From assembly GCA_000729835.1 (NCBI GenBank), contig JFHB01000085.1:59626-123625 (forward strand): a stretch of DNA of 64,000 nucleotides. The letters are read 5' to 3'. The translations under genes and the position numbers were made by a program. The notes under the pieces were generated by a model, which saw nothing but the letters and a program-made list of their open reading frames with translations, was not told the DNA's origin and made no database searches. The stretch is from Atkinsonella hypoxylon. Taxonomy: Eukaryota; Ascomycota; Sordariomycetes; Hypocreales; Clavicipitaceae. Shown here in pieces: positions 54,261-64,000 of the stretch; position 1 is the first letter of the stretch, and every line of letters begins with the position of its first letter.

Positions 54261-57120
54261 TCACATAATTACACACTCTCGCTCGGGCTGTTCTCCTTGG
54301 CCGCTCTTTTGCTTCTCAATTTTTTCCTTGTCTTTCGCTTTGCCACGATGCTTGTGTTTTTCTTTCTCTTTGCCCTGGGGCGCTACACTCAGATGCTTCT
54401 CTCCCTCAATGGGAGGATCTGGACCTAAGCCGGTTACATCAGATAGAGGAGCAATCGAGTTCGATGCTGATATTGGCAAACCATTGGAAGATGGCTCGGC
54501 AAGCGGTTCACGGCTTGGTTTCATAAAGCTCCCGAGGCGTGTCATGGTAAAGCTGATGCGGCCCTCGCCAGATTGACTCTCTGGTCGGCTCTGGCGGCCG
54601 AGTACAAACCGTGATGCGGCACGAGACAACCGTGAAGACGACGGTTCGTCTGCAGGCGCTATGACTGGCGAGTTAGCACCCGGAGTGACGGCTGGTGATT
54701 CAGTATTGGCCATGCTTTCGCGGCGGGAACCCATTGGAGTATTGCCCGTGTACGACATTGACCAGAGGCTGCCACGCGGAGCTCGGTCAAACTCAGCAGA
54801 GAGTCTTATACTAGGAGGTTTGCTTCGCAGGCTTGCGTCAAGTTCCTGAGCATCGTCGCGGTGATTTCCGTTCAGGCGACCGAATGCAGAGGATGACATG
54901 TCCCCATTGTTGAGTTCCATGCTCTTCTTGGACTCGTTATATGACGGAGGCCCAGTCTCCGTGCCATCGATTGAATACCTTACCATGTCAAACATGGGGA
55001 CGATTTGATAGAAGAGTAAGTATGGCATCTCTGATCGCAGGGCTTGCTTGATGTCTTCCACATAGGAGACGCGGTTGTGAGTCTCCAAATCATCAAACTT
55101 GACCCACTGCGCCTCTTCATAGTCTGGGGGAGGATCGAAGTTGTGTCGTCGATTACCAATAAGTAACTTGGGGGCTACTCGTGCAAATGCAACATAATGT
55201 CCACTTTGAAGAGAGTCTCCCCTGTGGCAGACAACAGACTGTAAGACAAGTTTATACTCGTTACTGAGACCGTTTATATCTTCTTCTAGCTGGGGACCAG
55301 TAGCAAGCATGAAATGTGGCAAGCGGAGGCTATCCGGAATATCAATAAAGGTGTTGTAGCGTTGTGGTTGCCCAGATTCTGTCATGGCATATCGTTTAAG
55401 GCAGATTCCTACCACTGGCCGTTGGTCAAAGTTCAATGCGACCTCGGTGTCACTTCTAGGTTCATTCGGAGTCAAAGCATGCCAAGCTAGGACGTCGCAC
55501 ATTAGTAGCCATCGGTCAGGGTGGTAGAAGTGGACGCTTAGAAGCCAAAACTCACGTATTAGCCGAAAGAATTGCCAGGCGGGGATTGTTATTGCCTTAA
55601 CGATAGTCGAGCCCATTCGTTCGGCCCGTTTAGCCATAGCGCTGTCCCCGGTTCGCGTTGGTCGTCCTGCTTCATCCACCACGATTCTTTGGATGATACT
55701 AGTTGACCGTTTCCTCACACTGGGACGATTTGATGTGCTTGGTACATCGTTGTACTTATTCTCTTGTGAAGGCACCTCCGAAGCATCATTTTGTTTGGTG
55801 CCCTTGAAGTCAGATGATTGAGAAGAGCTTTCATGAAGAGGGCCTCCGAAAGATTGCTGCGATGGAGAGATGTCAACGGGTGAGGCAGCCAAAGGGGAGC
55901 TGGAGCTTTCTTCGGGTCTAATGAGCCTAATTGTGTTTTGACGGGGTAAAGGTGATGCATCACCCGACCCTCTGTCATACATGCTGCCATTTTTGCTTTC
56001 CTCATGATCCCTCAGCACGTCAACCCGGGCGTTGAAGTACTCTTCTAGACAATCTTCCAATTTGATCCCTTTGCCTTCTGAATCTGGAGGGACAGCCAGA
56101 TTTAACAATCGCTCGTAGACTACTTTGTGGTCATCTTTGTCTTTCTTCCCCTGGTGGAACAAGTCTACCTGAAGCGAGAGGAGAGGGAGTTGCAGCGTTT
56201 CCGTAAGGAAGGCGAATGCTTCTGACGTATCTTGTTGCTCGAGCAGTTTCGCATCTGCCCAACCACAGTCGCTCAATGCATCCTGCATCAATTTCGTCTG
56301 TCGCGGCTATCAGCTGAAATAACCCCGTCTGTTTTCATAAAACAATTTCTTTTTTTGGCCAACTTACGAAGTCGGTTCGAATAAGGTTACCTGATCGCAA
56401 TAAATTAACCCATATTCGCAGTAGAGTAACTAATTTCATCCTGGGATCATCTAGCGAAAAGTCCGACTTGAGCATGCATTCGAAGGCATCGAGCTTGGAA
56501 AACATAGCAAAGAGCAATGAGTCGAGATAACATGTGACGTTGCCCCGATTCTCTGCGCCGAGCATATGCACGTTTGGATTGTAGGGCACAATTGCACCAG
56601 CCGCAGCTTTTTGCTCCAAAACGATGAAATCAGCAGTTTTATCGACATCGCCGTCGCCGATGTTACTTGACATGATATCTTTGACATATTCATCTGTGAC
56701 GTTCATCACTTGTGCCTCCTCAAGGTAAAGTCGAACTTGTTCGACCTACGGTTGCGCGTCGTAGTTAGAAGCCATTACACTGAGTTATAAGGGGTCTTTG
56801 GAGTAGTCGTATCGAACCTTGGCTTGATCGAAATCGTTTTGCTCGCCGTCAGACTTCAATGCTTGCTTCGAGCCGTCCATTTTGAACATGGCGCGGAAAG
56901 CCTCCGTGGAGATAGTACGAGCCTGATTGACGTGAATTCAGCACTTGCGCACCCTTGGATAATGAGGTGGTGGGAGCTTTGAAGCAGCATAAAGTAGACT
57001 GATTTGGACTATATATGCTGAGCTCACCTTGTCCTTGTGTCCTGGCGGAACAGATTTGCTCCGACGATGGCTGCCATTCTTATCGCGCAAGCTCAGAAAC
57101 TTGCGAGGAAACTCTTTCAT
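54261..57120 (-). CDS. Ubiquitin-specific protease (USP family) with C-terminal CaaX box
   Basis: Cysteine-type deubiquitinase. Five exons (57028-57120, 56818-56922, 56368-56745, 55556-56297, 54261-55486) give 847 residues. The first exon starts at the ATG at 57118-57120 (MKEFPRKFLSLRDKNGSHRR), basic. USP landmarks in order: Cys box ENRGNVTCYLDSLLFAMF with Cys138; QQD box LLEQQDTSEAFAFL at ~213; strand motif QRPVVGICLKRYAM; His box GDSLQSGHYVAFARV with His536; then EEAQWVKFDDLETHNRV and MPYLLFYQ. Residues ~620-847 are Ser/Pro-rich, then Lys/Glu-rich (KEKEKHKHRGKAKDKEK), and end in PERECVIM. The final CVIM is a classical CaaX motif, so farnesylation and membrane attachment are predicted. A 69-base intron (55487-55555) has no stop and stays in frame, so readers can easily miss it; removal restores FFRLIPWHALTPNEPRS. 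Confidence 0.9.
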
Positions 57121-58746
57121 AATGGCCAAATGTCGCGGGGGCGAGGGCTTCGATCGCGAGATTATTGGCGGAAACGACGCATGAGTTGGCGACTAGGAAA
57201 ACCACTCGGGCGAAGCCTAGCTAGGCTTCGCAACTGTTTAGCCAGGCAGGGATGGAGGTGCAATGCCCATGGCGGCCTGTGAGAGACTGAGAGTCGAAAT
57301 ATCGTCAGAGAATCGCCAAGGTGGTGTACTTGATTGCAAGACTCCTTGGCGTGGAACAGGCTGGTTGTTGTGGTTGACAGGCTCGAGTTTGAGGAATAGT
57401 ATGCCGTAGATGTGGATGAGGATGATTGCATCAAGGTTATGTTCTGATGCGCAAAAACGTGGGGTGGTTGAGTGGGTGTGAAACAGGGAAGAAGAAGAAA
57501 GGGAAGGTGGACCGACCATTCATAAACACTAGCTTGGAAGATGGTTTGAGGGTTTAAGGGTCAAGGCGGGGGGGGGGGGTGGCTCGGGGTGGCTCAGGGT
57601 TCTTTCTTGTCAATCATGTTGCGGTGCGGGCAGGCGCAACCGTGACTGGGATGCTGCTTCTTCTTCTAAATAGCAAGGGCTGCTGACACGCTTGACTTCA
57701 AGAACAGAAATATCATAACTAATTGATCCATCCCTATCAGACCCGGACGACATTCTCGGACGACATACTCGGACGACATACTCGGACGACATACTCGGAC
57801 GTACCAGGGGCTCGGATGAATGGCCGTGTCTCAACTTGTGCTGCACCCTTGCAGCCACGCCACGCAGAGATTGAGTTGCATGCATTATTCCAGCACCCCG
57901 TCCTCAATGCTTAAAAAAGATTGCGTCAGATTGTCTACATTCTTCACCCTCCAGACACCGTCTTGGCGCAGCCACGGAGCAGAATAAACAGTAGATGCCT
58001 ACTAATACACTAACTCAACCTATAATATGCGGCCTTTGTCACGCCTTCTTGTCGCCGGGCTCGCTCGGGTTGTCAAATGCTACGACCATCCGTAACGTCA
58101 CACCAGCACATGGCCATCAATCTAGCCTGCCTCATAAGCCCAATCGTCTGCCTGTCGGTCCCACGTATTCTGTGAGACGGCACATTCGGGACGGCTGGGT
58201 GTTGTTTACAAAACATCAAACGGCCTTCTTACCCGACATGGACGGCCTTGACTTATCTGCCTTGCCATCCGCCGTGTTTCATGGATCGTTACGCAACATG
58301 GCCGAGAGAGGAATTTCACTATTACCATGTGCGCTCGCTCTGCATACCTCCTGGGCAGATACCTGTCATTAAGTATTTCGACACTTGACCATCTCATACT
58401 CAGACGCTCATGGAATAAGTCCATCGTGTTGTTTCCGAATACGCATCGTCGTCGCTTAGAATGAAATATTAAGGGCTTATGCGTATGTAGGTGCCGTCAC
58501 TTCATCATCATAAACTTTCCATGGAACCGTCGTCGTAGATCTATGAATAATAGACCAGTGACTAGTTAACTACTTCGTCAGCCGAGTCAGCGCAGCGCAG
58601 CGCAGCGCAGCACCGCCACATATTCAAAGGCGCTCTTGTGGCTGGACCTCGACAAGCCACCTCCAGGTTGGTAATTTCTATGGTGAGAAAAAAAAATCCT
58701 ATCCAGGCATTCAAGAGAGCATTAACTAGGCTATTCACTACTCGCC
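57121..58746. promoter_or_regulatory. Divergent intergenic region with minisatellite
   Basis: 1.6 kb between the deubiquitinase (-) and MRPL7 (+) starts. Contains a G tract near 57569-57579, a 13-base minisatellite at 57744-57801 and a GCGCA repeat near 58593-58612. No gene was recognised. Confidence 0.45.
57744..57801. repeat. 13-bp minisatellite (CGGACGACATACT)n
   Basis: Four full copies and one partial copy; the first copy ends TTCT instead of TACT. Direct, no spacers, so not a CRISPR array. Confidence 0.88.
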
Positions 58747-60008
58747 ATGTCTGGTGTGCGTGAGACTGCTCGGTTGGCCAGGCTCATTGGCCAAAGGCGA
58801 ATGCCCTTGCAGATAACACAGCCATGCGCGAGGCAATTTGCATCCGCCGGAGCAGGCAATGCTCAAGCTTCCCGAGCTGACCACTTGGCAGACTTGGAAT
58901 CAACGCCAACATTTACATCTCCTGCGCCAGACCAACAGTCAATCGATGAATTCAAATCGGCAGCAACACCGAGCGCGAAGGATCGAAAGCTTCCCGGAAA
59001 TCGGTACGCCTGTTCGAGTTTGCCCCCCATGCTCCCTATGTCTTCCCAAATTCACACATTCTCTACAATAAAAATCTACTCTAAACTGACTAAATGGTGC
59101 TTCTCCCGTCGGATATGAAAACAGATACCAATATCATCCCCCGAAATACTACCGTGGTCCTCTACACCCCGTCCAATCACCAAAATCATCAGACCCAACC
59201 GCTCGGGATTTCGTCCCCGGACCGTTCAGTTTCCCCCGATTAAAGCACACCTATGATAGCACCATTGCTCCCGACTTGTTGACCCTGACATATCAGCACT
59301 TACCCCCAGGAGCAGTAGCGCCAGAATCACAGAAGGGAAAGCTGAGACAATGGGACGGCTCATCGCCCTACCACAAGAACAGACCGAGTCGCGGCCCCCG
59401 GGGCGGCGGTTCTTCAAGGCTAGGCATACTCGAGCGAAACGTGAATTGGAACAACATTCCTGAGGTCGAAGCTGTGACCATCAACTCTTATGCGCCAATG
59501 GCTTCTCAGAACAAAGAGTATCTGCAGGTGGCTCGAGCTGTCGTCCAGGCCATCAGCGGTGCGTACCCAGACGTGACTACGGTCAAGCACCATGTCGTTC
59601 AATGGGGTGTTCGCAAGGGCGACAAAACTGGTGCCAAGGTGACATTGCGCGGTGGTGCGGCTTACGATTTTGTCGATAAGCTGGTCACACTGGTATTGCC
59701 CAAGATCAAGGATTGGCCGGGCATCAAGGCGTCGACTGGGGACGAATCGGGAAATTTGGCATTTGGCTTAAAGCCAGAATGGATGGCGTATTTCCCTGAG
59801 ATTGAGTTCAACTACGACGTACGTGGTTTTCCAGTAACTGTTCTCTTGTTGTTGATATGTACTAATAGTCTTTTTTGTACAGATGTATCCCCCAAAGCTG
59901 ATGCCCGGATGCGACATCTTCATTCACACGACTGGCACGTCTAACCGCCAGGGTCGTCTTCTAATGCAGGCGTTAGGCTTTCCGTTCTACGGCAAGGCCA
60001 CTCGTTAG
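58747..60008 (+). CDS. MRPL7: Mitochondrial large-subunit ribosomal protein uL5m (MRPL7)
   Basis: Nuclear-coded mitochondrial ribosomal protein of the uL5 family. Three exons (58747-59003, 59125-59818, 59883-60008) join in phases 2 and 0 into 358 residues. The N-terminus is a likely mitochondrial targeting sequence: Arg-rich, no acidic residues after the first few (ETARLARLIGQRRMPLQITQ). A fungal-specific stretch precedes the L5 core (YQYHPPKYYRGPLHP, FVPGPFSFPRLKHTYDSTI). The L5 core has VEAVTINSYAPMASQNKEYL, KHHVVQWGVRKGDKTGAKVT, LRGGAAYDFVDKLVTLVLPK and, at the end, MPGCDIFIHTTGTSNRQGRL followed by LLMQALGFPFYGKATR. The first donor (GTACGC) is less typical, but phase and protein agree. Tail-to-tail with FES1, stop codons 237 bases apart. 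Confidence 0.93.
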
Positions 60009-60245
60009 CTTGACTATCGTGCAATTTCATTCCATTCAAGGAAACGTTTATCCAGCATAGACATGTATAGCATTTGTATCATATCTTGAGGAAGAATATC
60101 AAGTAACCATTTCCGAATCCGCCATGAATGCTTATTTCATACCAAAATCATCGATTCCTCATTCACAACGCCCCAAACTCCTTGACCGTGCGCCCATTCC
60201 CAGTTCTCGCCTTATCATGTGTTGCGTTCAAATTGCCTGGCACAT

Positions 60246-60869
60246 CTACACACCAGCCTTGATTTTCTCTCGTAATCCATCTACAATAGCATCTATGGCA
60301 TCCATATCCGTTGCATCAACCTTACCCTCCTGCAGTTCCCCAGCAAACACATCCATTGCAGGCTGGTAGTTCCTACACGCCGAGCTCAGCGCATACACGG
60401 CCTTCTTCCTCACATCCTCCTTTTCCCCCGTCGCCGTAGCCAACGCAACAAGGGGCTTCACACCCCCCATAGCGTATAATCTCTCCTGCGTCTTCTCGTT
60501 GTTCTGCACCGCGGTGCCGATGCACCAAGCTGCCATCTTGCGCATCTCCGCCTCTTCGTGCTTGAGCTGGTCTAACAAGGGCGTCCATAGGCCAAGGTTG
60601 GCGATGTTGTTGGCATTATCGAGCGATTCGACGAGCTGCTCGAAGTTGTCGAATGCGACGAGTTTTTCGTCGAGACTTGCTTCGGCAGCGGGCGCCGTGA
60701 TGACCTCCATGGCTGCTTTCATGAGGTCTGCATCGGAAGGTCCGCCCATGAGAGCGGCTATGAGCTCAGGCGTTAGCTCGGTTGGTGTACCGGCGGAGGG
60801 GTCGTTGCGCGAGGCATCGCTGTTCTCGATGGACCATTGTAGAAGTTTGTTGAGGCGTTTGTCTACCAT
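60246..60869 (-). CDS. FES1: Fes1, Hsp70 nucleotide exchange factor
   Basis: Fes1 (HspBP1 family) is an armadillo-type exchange factor that releases ADP from cytosolic Hsp70 and helps quality control of misfolded proteins. Single exon, 207 residues, from the ATG of MVDKRLNKLLQWSIENSDAS (the family N-terminus) at 60867-60869. The N-terminal RD segment is followed by armadillo repeats: KLVAFDNFEQLVESLDNANN, LGLWTPLLDQLKHEEAEMRK, MAAWCIGTAVQNNEKTQERL, GVKPLVALATATGEKEDVRK and KAVYALSSACRNYQPAMDVF. The C-terminus DAIVDGLREKIKAGV is as in the family. The frame is open further upstream but without family similarity, so the start above is preferred. Confidence 0.95.
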   Translation of the reverse strand: MVDKRLNKLLQWSIENSDASRNDPSAGTPTELTPELIAALMGGPSDADLMKAAMEVITAPAAEASLDEKLVAFDNFEQLVESLDNANNIANLGLWTPLLDQLKHEEAEMRKMAAWCIGTAVQNNEKTQERLYAMGGVKPLVALATATGEKEDVRKKAVYALSSACRNYQPAMDVFAGELQEGKVDATDMDAIDAIVDGLREKIKAGV

Positions 60870-63193
60870 GGCGAATATGGTGTTTGGTTCTGTGCTGGGG
60901 AGGGTGGGTGCAGGTGCAAGAGGGAGATGCAATGATGAGAAGAGTAGAAGTTGCTCTGGAGAAGAGTCGTCGCGAGAATAATGTTGATTGGCGTTTCGTG
61001 GCTTTGATGGCCATTATCTTTCGGTTGAAGCTTGTGCCTTTTCTTTTCGAAATCAAGAAATGAAAAATACCTTGTTTGTGGAAGCACGATGCCCATTCTG
61101 GAAGATTCGTGAAGAAGAAGTTGCGGAGCAGCAACTGGGTCTATGTACCAAGGGTACTGAAGTTGACCAATCAAAACGGACGGACTCAAAGGTACTTCAG
61201 CATACGTGTAAACCTGAACTATGATGAAGTAGCCAATTCCAGATGTACGGGTGATAGATATATCGCACACATTGCCTAGCACGTCAGTGCGCGAATGAAA
61301 TAGGAATTGCAATTTATCAATTCGTGAGATTCTTGTATCCATGCTTTGAGTTCGCCTAAGTTTGCACTTCCGGTCTCTTTGACAGTCACGAGGCACCAAC
61401 AGGTCACTAATCATCCCGTGGCTCGGCTCAATCAGGACCTCGGCGATAAAACGCGCTTAATTTATAGTGAGATAGTCAAAAAATAAAAACTCCTAGCAAG
61501 TTGTGGGTGTAAAAGATGTATATCGTGTTTTATACTGCACCAGTATACTGAGGGCCTTTCCGGGTACCGCATGACAATCGCGACAATCGCGACAATCGCC
61601 ATCCTCGACTCCTCGACACGGCGACGCCAACATAAAATTTACCCCGCAGTTACCCCTCCTTCGTGCCACAGGCAAGGATGCGGGGCGGGGGTCAATTTAA
61701 TCCGACCAGACCCTAAGGACCAACCATGGAGTGGAGTGGGCAGTGAGGGCGGTATTAAATTGGCCACCTTGGCAAGGTGGCATTGCAACCGCTTGCTAAT
61801 ACTGACGTAGGCCACGACACGAAGATATGATCGATCGCGTCGGTAGGTCAGCGGAGGTACTGCTGGACGAACGACCTGGATCCAATCCGCATGTGCATCG
61901 CCGAGAAGAGACCAACTCGTTGAAAGGTAACCTCAGGATTGCTTCCCGCAGAAATAAGTCAATATAAGAAGCAACAGGCAGCAAATAGTGCTCCCAAGAC
62001 CCTCAAAAAAATTCCGCGCAGGCAGCGAGATGAGATCCATAACCATGTTTGGTCAGACAAGTGTACGTCATCTCGTACGTCGTCGCGTCGCCCAGCAATG
62101 CTGACGAGTCCCAGCCCCTCCTTATCCCGCCATTCCAGGCAAGCCATGCCTCCTCAAGTAGACATCGCGGTGGCCGTTTGATTCTAGAGCACTCACTACG
62201 TTGATGCCTAGAGGGGCGCTGGATTTGACACCACCCAGAGACCAGATACAGTCTAGTGCTCGTGCTGCTCTTGAGCGTTTGGCTTGCCATTTGCTCCTGA
62301 TGATATGCTCAGCCTTGCCTCATGCGTGGGGCGTGACTCTAATCAAAACCGTGTGTGATGGACGGATTGTGAAGGTATCAAGGGGATAACCATGGTGTTT
62401 GCCGCTTGGTCGCTGTGATGCAGCAATTTGTTGCTGGGGATACATTACTTCAGGAAAATCTTGATGCGATGATTACGCGTCGTTGGATAGAACGGATTGA
62501 AACTGCCCGAATCCTATTATGCCGCAGCCATTTCTCATAATACCGATCAAATGGCCGAATGGAAGATTCTGTCTCGGAGCGTTGCTGGCTGATACACATG
62601 ATTCTCGTCGGCCATCTTCTCGGTTGTAAGGCAACGACGGCCCTGAGCCCAAACCGTCACTTGCACACGGCTATTACTGCAGTCTTCATCCAATATCCTG
62701 TGGAAGAAATCGATCAATTGGATTCCTATTTTGAGCACAGTGTGGTGGCTGACGGGACGTTTTTGCTGGACCTTTTGCCGAATAGATGCCATTGCTTACT
62801 TCCCCACGATGCGCGACTCTTCAGGCTACATTCACTCCAGGTTCGGCGCTGAACAGCCTCACCAACAAGTATATTACGCCACAACCAACACGTTTTGCGA
62901 TATAACAGCCGGCTACAGCAGTTTTATCCCAGACGTGATGATGATATATAGTACTGGCTGGAATCTCACGGTAGGTCCCCATGTGAAGTCCATAGGGGTA
63001 ATATATTCCACCCGTATATCCCCGTGGGAGAAGCAATGCATATTCAGCCGGTAGATTAGATATATAGAAAGTAGAACTCTTCTTCTAAGAAAAATAAAAA
63101 TACAGCTTGTTGGTGTCTCGTAATCGCTGCGCTGATGCTCAGCCACCATAATATTTTACGCTTGTTAAACACGTTCAGCTCTTTTACTTCATC
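60870..63193. other. 2.3-kb region without a supported gene
   Basis: Upstream of FES1 (-) and of the transporter remnant (+). Contains a 9-base repeat (GCGACAATC, three copies) at about 61575-61601. A short frame at 62559-62852 has no recognisable domain. CCTTGGCAAGGTGG-type inverted motifs occur near 61765. Nothing else seen. Confidence 0.45.
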
Positions 63194-64000
63194 ATGGGCG
63201 ATACCGATGTTGGGGCAAACATTTATAATGCTGCTCTGAATAGACGGAAGGCTCTCACGGGGATCAGCGGTCCAGCACCTCTTGTCAAAGATTAGAAGGT
63301 TTCCTTGATTGTAGCATTTGCAACCATCGGCGGTGTTTTGTACGGATATAACCAGGGCATGTTTTCCAGCGTACTAGCCATGTCTTCGTTCCAGTCTCGT
63401 AAGTTGTGTCTCCCACGCGACTGTCATAATCGGCACCATGTTACCTGACACTGACGCAAAAATAATTCCTGGAACGATATAGATATGGGCGAATATGACC
63501 CTACTGACCCAAACGCCGATCAGACCAAGAAAGAATAGCTGACTTCGATTCTCGAACTCGGAGATTTGCTGGGAACCCTCCTCTTAGTCTTCATGGCTGA
63601 AGCAACTTCTCGAAAATATAGAATTCTGGTCGCCACTACAATTGTCATCGCCGGGGTTGTCATTCAGGCTACTGCTATCATCACTGGTTATCAAGCCATC
63701 CTGGCTGGAAGGTTCACCACGCAAGGGCGCAAACGGATAATGACAAAAATTGTCGCAAATATGATGTACTGATCTGATTGAGCGTCCAGTGGAATGGGTG
63801 TGGGCGGCTTGTCTATGATTGTGCCTATCTACAATTCAAAATGTGCACCTCCTGAAGTGCGAGGCGCATTGGTAGCTCTGCAGCAACTAGCCATTTGCTT
63901 TGGGATTATGGTCAGTTTCTGGATCGACTAGTATGTGTACAGCCAAGAATCGTACTCTGAATTAATTGCTCAACCGATATTAGCGGAACCAATTATATTG
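63194..64000 (+). pseudogene. MFS sugar transporter, disrupted and cut by window end
   Basis: N-terminal third of a fungal major facilitator sugar transporter (hexose/quinate permease type). From ATG 63194 (MGDTDVGANIYNAAL), TAG at 63293-63295 (codon 34) stops the frame just before the first helix (AFATIGGVLYGYNQGMFSSV). A first intron ends ATATAG|AT near 63482 and gives HMGEYDP. A second TAG at 63536-63538 falls where the family has Trp in GWLTSILELG. Next LGTLLLVFMAEATSRKYRIL, VVIQATAI and LAGRFTT. The following intron would need a GC donor (GCAAGG) to reach GMGVGGLSMIVPIYNSKCAP, then ALVALQQLAICFGIMVSFWI; a last intron (GTATGT..TTAG) leads to YGTNYI at the edge. Trp to TAG (G to A) is the change RIP-type mutation makes. 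The rest lies outside the window. Confidence 0.82.

Overview
The window is nuclear DNA of a filamentous ascomycete, most likely a Sordariomycete and probably Hypocreales (inference). Protein genes carry short introns of 50-190 bases with GT..CTRAC..YAG signals. The gene set is fungal: Tom40, Vps68, Get4, a fungal Csl4, a CFEM/PTH11-type receptor and a Yor1-type ABC transporter. There is no bacterial operon structure, CRISPR array, rRNA or recognisable tRNA gene. Exon borders below were derived by hand from splice signals, reading-frame phase and family conservation. No database search was run.

Layout, 0-30 kb. A decayed CFEM/PTH11-type receptor gene (1.6-3.2 kb) is followed by GET4 (+), an unidentified 151-residue protein (-), VPS68 (-), a Csi2-like membrane protein (+) and a 1474-residue ABCC transporter (-, 9.7-14.3 kb). 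A gene-free, repeat-bearing stretch (14.3-18.5 kb) leads to the exosome gene CSL4 (+). A second gene-poor stretch (19.2-21.9 kb) holds a very clear inverted-repeat (MITE-like) element. Next come a basic His/Arg-rich protein gene (+), about 3.2 kb with little in it, a Sec2-type coiled-coil gene (+) and PUS4 (-).

Layout, 29-64 kb. A DNMT1-RFD domain gene (+) is followed by CBC1/CBP80 (-) and GSK3 (-). About 9.8 kb (39.4-49.2 kb) then has no gene I can support but several microsatellites. After it come a 6-phosphofructo-2-kinase gene (-) head to head with TOM40 (+), a deubiquitinase ending in a CaaX box (-), the mitochondrial ribosomal protein gene MRPL7 (+) and FES1 (-). At the right edge is a broken MFS sugar-transporter gene cut by the window end.

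The genes are mostly housekeeping and do not form a pathway cluster. Get4, Tom40, Fes1 and Vps68 all act in protein targeting, folding or sorting, but they are scattered and nothing suggests co-regulation. The accessory-looking parts are the two pseudogenes at the ends and the repeat-bearing gaps. I found no self-evident new biological system. The best leads are the CaaX-ended deubiquitinase, the phosphofructokinase-2 without its bisphosphatase catalytic histidine, the RFD-zinc finger protein with a fresh internal duplication, and the inverted-repeat elements.
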